Positions 59,956 through 64,000 of a stretch of 64,000 nt of DNA are shown here, piece by piece; within the stretch, counting starts at the first letter, position 1; each line of letters starts with the position of its first letter. Both the position numbers and the translations under genes were made by a program. The stretch spans positions 3,224,001 to 3,288,000 of the forward strand of contig NZ_CP034464.1 in the NCBI RefSeq assembly GCF_003955735.1, read 5' to 3'. Source of the stretch: Undibacterium parvum (GTDB taxonomy: Bacteria; Pseudomonadota; Gammaproteobacteria; Burkholderiales; Burkholderiaceae_D). The notes below the pieces were generated by a model that made no database searches, was not told where the DNA came from, and saw nothing but the letters and a program-made list of their open reading frames with translations.

Positions 59956-62916
59956 ATGTTGTTAACTCGCAAGGGTGACGCCGGATCGCGCGCACAAAAT
60001 CGTTTTTCATCTAGTCTCGCAGACACTTTGTCGCGCGCCTTACCAACTATGGATAGACGCGGCTTCTTGAAACGCTCTGGCATAGGTGTGGGAGCCGGTA
60101 TTGCAGCCTCGCAGCTAGGTTTGATACAAAAAGCCAAGGCGGCCGTTGGTGCTAAAGATGCTGGCAGCAAGATAGAAGTGCGACGTACCGTCTGCACGCA
60201 TTGCTCGGTCGGTTGCGCGGTAGACGCTGTGGTCGAAAACGGGGTATGGGTGAGGCAGGAGCCGGTATTTGATTCACCGATCAATCTCGGTGCTCACTGT
60301 GCCAAGGGTGCTGCGTTACGCGAGCATGGACATGGTGAGTACAGACTCAAGTATCCAATGAAACTGGTTAACGGCAAATATCAGCGCATTAGCTGGGATC
60401 AGGCCTTAACAGAAATTTCTGCAAAATTATTAGACATTAAGAAGGTCTCTGGTCCAGACTCGGCTTTCTTCGTCGGGTCGTCCAAGCACAATAACGAACA
60501 GGCGGCCTTGCTGCGTAAATTTGTCTCGTTTTACGGCACGAATAATACCGATCATCAAGCGCGTATTTGTCACTCGACGACAGTTGCCGGGGTATCGAAT
60601 ACCTGGGGCTATGGGGCGATGACCAATAGCTATAACGACATGCAGAATTCTAAAGCCGCGATGTACATAGGCTCGAATGCGGCAGAGGCGCATCCAGTAT
60701 CGATGCTGCACATGCTGCATGCTAAAGAAAATGGCTGCAAGATGATCGTGGTGGATCCGCGCTATACCCGTACTGCGGCGAAATCTGATCAATATGTGCG
60801 GATACGTTCAGGCTCGGATATTCCTTACCTGTATGGCATGCTGTACCACATTTTCAAAAATGGCTGGGAAGATAAGCAGTACATCAATGACCGCGTGTAT
60901 GGTATGGAAAAGGTCAAAGAAGAAGTCATGAAGTGGACGCCGGAAAAAGTCGAAGAGGCTTGTGGTGTGCCGGAAGCGGAAGTCTTTAGAGCCGCTGAAA
61001 CCATGGCGAAAAACCGTCCGTCCACGGTAGTCTGGTGCATGGGGCAAACCCAGCACAGCATAGGCAATGCGATAGTCCGAGCTTCCTGCTTATTGCAATT
61101 AGCCTTAGGTAATGTCGGTAAATCTGGCGGCGGAACCAATATTTTCCGTGGCCACGATAACGTTCAGGGTGCGACCGATGTCGGCCCGAATCCGGATTCT
61201 CTGCCTGGCTATTATGGTTTAGCAACGGGGGCCTGGAAGCACTGGTGCAATGTTTGGGGTGTTGATTATGAATGGGTGAAGAAACAATACCCTTCACAAG
61301 CCATGATGGAAAAATCTGGCACGACAGTGTCGCGCTGGATCGACGCGGTTTTGGAAAAAAGCGAGTTGATCGATCAGGAAAATAGTGTCAAGGCAATGGT
61401 GTTCTGGGGACATTCTCCGAATTCGCAAACCCGTGGTCTGGAAATGAAGAAAGCCTTTGATAAGCTTGATTTATTGGTGGTGATCGATCCTTATCCATCA
61501 GCGACTGCGGCGATGGCGGCGATGACGACTGAAGGCCAGGAGTTAAATGCCAAACGTCAGGTGTATTTGTTACCGGCAGCTACACAATTTGAAACGTCTG
61601 GCTCAGTCACTGCCTCGAATCGCTCTATACAATGGCGCGAAAAAGTTATAGAACCTTTGTTTGAATCGCGCACCGATCACATGATTATGTATCAGTTAGC
61701 GGAAAAACTCGGTTTTGGAAAAGAGTTGGTGGCGAAGCTAAAATTAGTGCCAGGCAAGGGCGGCATGATGGAGCCGGAACCTGAATCGATGCTGCAAGAA
61801 ATTAATCGCGGCACTTGGACGATAGGCTATACAGGTCAATCACCGGATCGTCTTAAATCGCATATGCGCAATATGCACTTGTTTGATGTGAAAACACTCA
61901 AATGCAAGGGCGGTAAGGATGCCATTACTGGTTACGATATGACTGGTGATTATTTTGGCCTGCCTTGGCCGTGTTACGGCACCCCTGAGTTGAAACATCC
62001 AGGCACGCCAAATCTTTACGATACCTCCAAGCATGTGATGGATGGCGGCGGTAACTTCCGTGCCAACTTCGGCGTAGAGCGCGAAGGCGTCAGTTTGCTG
62101 GCTGAAGACGGTTCGCATTCTTTGGGTGCCGATATTACTACCGGATATCCTGAATTCGATCATGTCCTGCTGAAGAAACTGGGCTGGTGGAGTGACTTGA
62201 CCGAAGCCGAACAAAAAGCAGCGGAAGGCAAGAACTGGAAAACCGATATGTCAGGCGGCATTCAACGTGTGGTCTTGAAAGTGCATGGCTGCTACCCGTT
62301 TGGCAATGCCAAGGCGCGCGCGGTGGTCTGGAACTTCCCAGATCCGGTTCCTCTGCATCGTGAGCCTTTGTTCGGTACCCGCCCTGATCTGGTGGCGAAA
62401 TACCCTACACATGACGATAAGAAATCATTCTGGCGCTTACCTACTTTGTACAAATCGGTACAGCAGAAGAATATTGAGACCAAGATGTACGAGAAGTTTC
62501 CTATCATCCTCACCTCTGGTCGTTTGGTTGAGTATGAGGGCGGTGGTGAGGAGACGCGTTCTAATCCTTGGTTGGCTGAATTGCAGCAAGAAAATTTCGT
62601 TGAAATTAATCCAAAAGCGGCTTCTGATCGCGGCATCCGTGACGGCGAGTTCGTGATTGTGTCGACCCCGACCGGTGCGCGTATCAAGGTCAAGGCCATG
62701 GTTACGCCGCGGGTCGATGCCGGTACAGCGTTTATTCCCTTCCATTTTTCCGGATGGTGGCAAGGAAAGGATATGAAAGAATTCTATCCTGAAGGTGCCA
62801 TGCCTATCGTGCGTGGCGAGGCGGTGAATACGGCAACCACCTATGGTTATGATTCTGTGACCATGATGCAGGAAACCAAGACAACGATCTGCAACATCGA
62901 AAAATTCACGGCTTAA
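59956..62916 (+). CDS. fdhA: Formate dehydrogenase alpha (catalytic, molybdopterin) subunit
   Basis: 986 aa. Tat signal DRRGFLKRSGIGVGAG at about 33, [4Fe-4S] binding CTHCSVGC...HCAKGA at about 77-115, and the active-site Cys in HQARICHSTTV at residue 205 (Cys, not selenocysteine). Molybdopterin regions include FVGSSKHNNEQAALLRKFVS, KMIVVDPRYTRTAAKSDQYV, VSTPTGARIKVKAMVTPRVD and the C-terminal FHFSGWWQGKD. It oxidises formate to CO2 in the periplasm. Overall length and layout fit the FDH3-type family. Confidence 0.95.
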   Translation: MLLTRKGDAGSRAQNRFSSSLADTLSRALPTMDRRGFLKRSGIGVGAGIAASQLGLIQKAKAAVGAKDAGSKIEVRRTVCTHCSVGCAVDAVVENGVWVRQEPVFDSPINLGAHCAKGAALREHGHGEYRLKYPMKLVNGKYQRISWDQALTEISAKLLDIKKVSGPDSAFFVGSSKHNNEQAALLRKFVSFYGTNNTDHQARICHSTTVAGVSNTWGYGAMTNSYNDMQNSKAAMYIGSNAAEAHPVSMLHMLHAKENGCKMIVVDPRYTRTAAKSDQYVRIRSGSDIPYLYGMLYHIFKNGWEDKQYINDRVYGMEKVKEEVMKWTPEKVEEACGVPEAEVFRAAETMAKNRPSTVVWCMGQTQHSIGNAIVRASCLLQLALGNVGKSGGGTNIFRGHDNVQGATDVGPNPDSLPGYYGLATGAWKHWCNVWGVDYEWVKKQYPSQAMMEKSGTTVSRWIDAVLEKSELIDQENSVKAMVFWGHSPNSQTRGLEMKKAFDKLDLLVVIDPYPSATAAMAAMTTEGQELNAKRQVYLLPAATQFETSGSVTASNRSIQWREKVIEPLFESRTDHMIMYQLAEKLGFGKELVAKLKLVPGKGGMMEPEPESMLQEINRGTWTIGYTGQSPDRLKSHMRNMHLFDVKTLKCKGGKDAITGYDMTGDYFGLPWPCYGTPELKHPGTPNLYDTSKHVMDGGGNFRANFGVEREGVSLLAEDGSHSLGADITTGYPEFDHVLLKKLGWWSDLTEAEQKAAEGKNWKTDMSGGIQRVVLKVHGCYPFGNAKARAVVWNFPDPVPLHREPLFGTRPDLVAKYPTHDDKKSFWRLPTLYKSVQQKNIETKMYEKFPIILTSGRLVEYEGGGEETRSNPWLAELQQENFVEINPKAASDRGIRDGEFVIVSTPTGARIKVKAMVTPRVDAGTAFIPFHFSGWWQGKDMKEFYPEGAMPIVRGEAVNTATTYGYDSVTMMQETKTTICNIEKFTA

Positions 62917-62939
62917 TCGGTCCGGGACAGGAGAATAAA

Positions 62940-63578
62940 ATGGCAAGAATGAAGTTTATCTGCGACTCAGAGCGCTGCATAGAATGTAATGGCTGCGTGA
63001 CCGCCTGCAAGAATGAAAATGAAGTGCCTTGGGGCGTGAATCGGCGTCGTGTCGTGACTGTCAACGACGGCGTGATCGGGCAAGAGAAATCGATGTCGGT
63101 CGCCTGTATGCATTGCTCGGATGCGCCTTGTATGGCAGTTTGCCCGGTCGATTGTTTTTATCGCACCGACGAAGGCGTGGTTTTGCATAATAAGGATATC
63201 TGCATAGGTTGTGGTTATTGCTCTTATGCCTGCCCGTTTGGCGCGCCGCAATTCCCGTCAAATGGCGCTTTCGGTTTGCGCGGTAAGATGGACAAATGTA
63301 CTTTTTGTTCCGGCGGCCCGGAAGAAGACGGTTCGCAAGCTGAATTTGAAAAGTACGGACGTAATCGCCTGTCCGAAGGTAAATTGCCGATCTGCGCCGA
63401 GATGTGTTCTACCAAGGCTTTGCTGGGCGGAGATGGTGATGTGATCTCGGATATTTTCCGTAATCGCGTGGTGCGACGCGGTAAAGGTAGTGAGGTGTGG
63501 GGTTGGGGCACGGCCTATGGCAAAGCGACAAATTCCGAAGCCAAGCCAGAACTCGCAAGCACTGAGAAAAAATCATGA
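62940..63578 (+). CDS. fdhB: Formate dehydrogenase FDH3 beta subunit (iron-sulfur)
   Basis: 212 aa with four ferredoxin-type clusters: CIECNGCVTACKNEN, CMHCSDAPCMAVCPVDCF, CIGCGYCSYACPFGAPQF and CTFC...CAEMCSTKALL. It accepts electrons from the alpha subunit and passes them to the membrane cytochrome b. No membrane span is seen, consistent with the FDH3 type. It lies 23 nt after fdhA; its stop overlaps the lipoprotein gene (ATGA). Confidence 0.95.
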   Translation: MARMKFICDSERCIECNGCVTACKNENEVPWGVNRRRVVTVNDGVIGQEKSMSVACMHCSDAPCMAVCPVDCFYRTDEGVVLHNKDICIGCGYCSYACPFGAPQFPSNGAFGLRGKMDKCTFCSGGPEEDGSQAEFEKYGRNRLSEGKLPICAEMCSTKALLGGDGDVISDIFRNRVVRRGKGSEVWGWGTAYGKATNSEAKPELASTEKKS

Positions 63579-63820
63579 AAACCGTGAAGAGTCTGACGGG
63601 CATGACGACGATGAGTTTAGTCTTGATGTTAAGCCTGACTGCCTGTGGCGAGCGCAATCAAGCATTGAGTAATAAGACCGGCTCGCGCGGCGAAAAAGCC
63701 TGGGCTGGTGCCAAAAACGAGCATGTGGTTGCTGGCTGGACGGCCGGTAATGAAGAGAGTTGGAAGGCGCAGATTCGTAGTCGCGGTCAGTATCAAAACG
63801 AGTATCTCAAGACCAACTAG
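63575..63820 (+). CDS. Small lipoprotein of the formate dehydrogenase operon
   Basis: 81 aa with a lipoprotein signal (MTTMSLVLMLSLTACG, lipobox LTA-C near residue 24) and a short mature part (ERNQALSNKTGSRGEKAWAG and EESWKAQIRSRGQYQNEY). Not a family I can name. It begins 4 nt inside fdhB and ends 24 nt before the next gene, so translationally coupled. A small accessory or assembly role at the membrane is inferred from position only. Confidence 0.8.
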   Translation: MKTVKSLTGMTTMSLVLMLSLTACGERNQALSNKTGSRGEKAWAGAKNEHVVAGWTAGNEESWKAQIRSRGQYQNEYLKTN

Positions 63821-63844
63821 GATGAACTTCAATTGCGAGTTGAC

Positions 63845-64000
63845 ATGAAAACTTTAATTGCCGTTGTGAGCTTGGCCTTGGCGAGTGCCGCTAGCAGTTT
63901 GGCCCTCGCGCAGAATGCGCCTGCCACTGCTGCCGAGACATCCGCCAGTGCGGTCGTTACGAGCGCCAATTTGGGCGCGGTCGAATCTATCGATATCCTT
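63845..64000 (+). CDS. Formate dehydrogenase gamma (cytochrome b) subunit, 3'-truncated
   Basis: Only the first 52 codons are in the window. The signal-like start (MKTLIAVVSLALASAASSLA...AQN) and following Ala/Thr-rich stretch ending ANLGAVESIDIL resemble the beginning of FDH gamma subunits of this cluster type, whose membrane helices would lie beyond the edge. The identity rests mainly on gene order. Confidence 0.65.
   Translation, partial: MKTLIAVVSLALASAASSLALAQNAPATAAETSASAVVTSANLGAVESIDIL

Noticed and set aside
60568..60570. Selenocysteine in formate dehydrogenase alpha
   Set aside because: The codon at the active site is TGT (Cys), with no in-frame TGA and no SECIS-like hairpin needed.

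Overview
The window reads as a chromosomal stretch of a Gram-negative betaproteobacterium, most likely Burkholderiales and probably Oxalobacteraceae (Undibacterium/Herbaspirillum-like). This is inferred from the protein families, moderate GC, the grpE-dnaK-dnaJ order, Kdo and heptosyl transferases, and a DUF3305/DUF3306-type formate dehydrogenase operon. I ran no database search. It holds about 57 protein genes, two tRNA-Pro genes, several intrinsic terminators and three families of short dispersed inverted repeats. There is no CRISPR array, prophage, transposase gene or rRNA.

Layout. 1-3.8 kb: ferric-iron ABC importer (fbpA end, fbpB, fbpC). 4-12.2 kb: an LLM flavin monooxygenase, small hypotheticals, a GFA-type protein, a secreted amidohydrolase, an NTF2-like protein, an AraC regulator, a periplasmic YbhB-like protein and an AT-rich DUF3658 gene. 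12.5-19.6 kb: three alpha/beta hydrolases, an RNase D-like exonuclease, two small membrane proteins and an acyltransferase. 19.8-25.2 kb (minus strand): AraC regulator, ABC ATPase, FtsX/LolC-like permease, LolA-like periplasmic protein and outer-membrane beta-barrel, which looks like a complete but poorly described inner-to-outer-membrane export line. 25.4-29.6 kb: HAD phosphatase, lipoprotein, GNAT, MOSC protein and a solute-binding protein. 29.7-33.1 kb: B12-dependent ribonucleotide reductase facing a small conserved protein, with an 11-bp repeat array between them. 33.2-38.9 kb: DPP-IV-like peptidase, then a TonB siderophore receptor with a candidate Fur box and piuC. 39-47.5 kb: envelope polysaccharide genes (waaA, waaC-like, phosphomannomutase, CapD-like dehydratase, sugar transferase, epimerase). 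47.9-54.2 kb: grpE-dnaK-dnaJ behind a near-consensus sigma-32 promoter, then apbC and ribD. 54.3-54.6 kb: two identical tRNA-Pro(TGG). 54.6-64 kb: an RluA-type pseudouridine synthase and a formate dehydrogenase operon running off the right edge.

Functional themes are iron acquisition (fbpABC, siderophore receptor, PiuC), surface polysaccharide and LPS core synthesis, protein folding, and membrane-bound formate oxidation with its own maturation proteins. The most unusual content is non-coding. A 59-bp palindrome occurs at least seven times, always just downstream of a plus-strand gene. A 102-bp MITE-like element occurs in two full copies, one expanded copy, one deletion copy and one half copy. 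A single 122-bp MITE-like element sits 11 bp upstream of the first ABC-operon start codon. Next to the half copy is a scar that encodes a shortened version of the C-terminus of the neighbouring beta-barrel protein.
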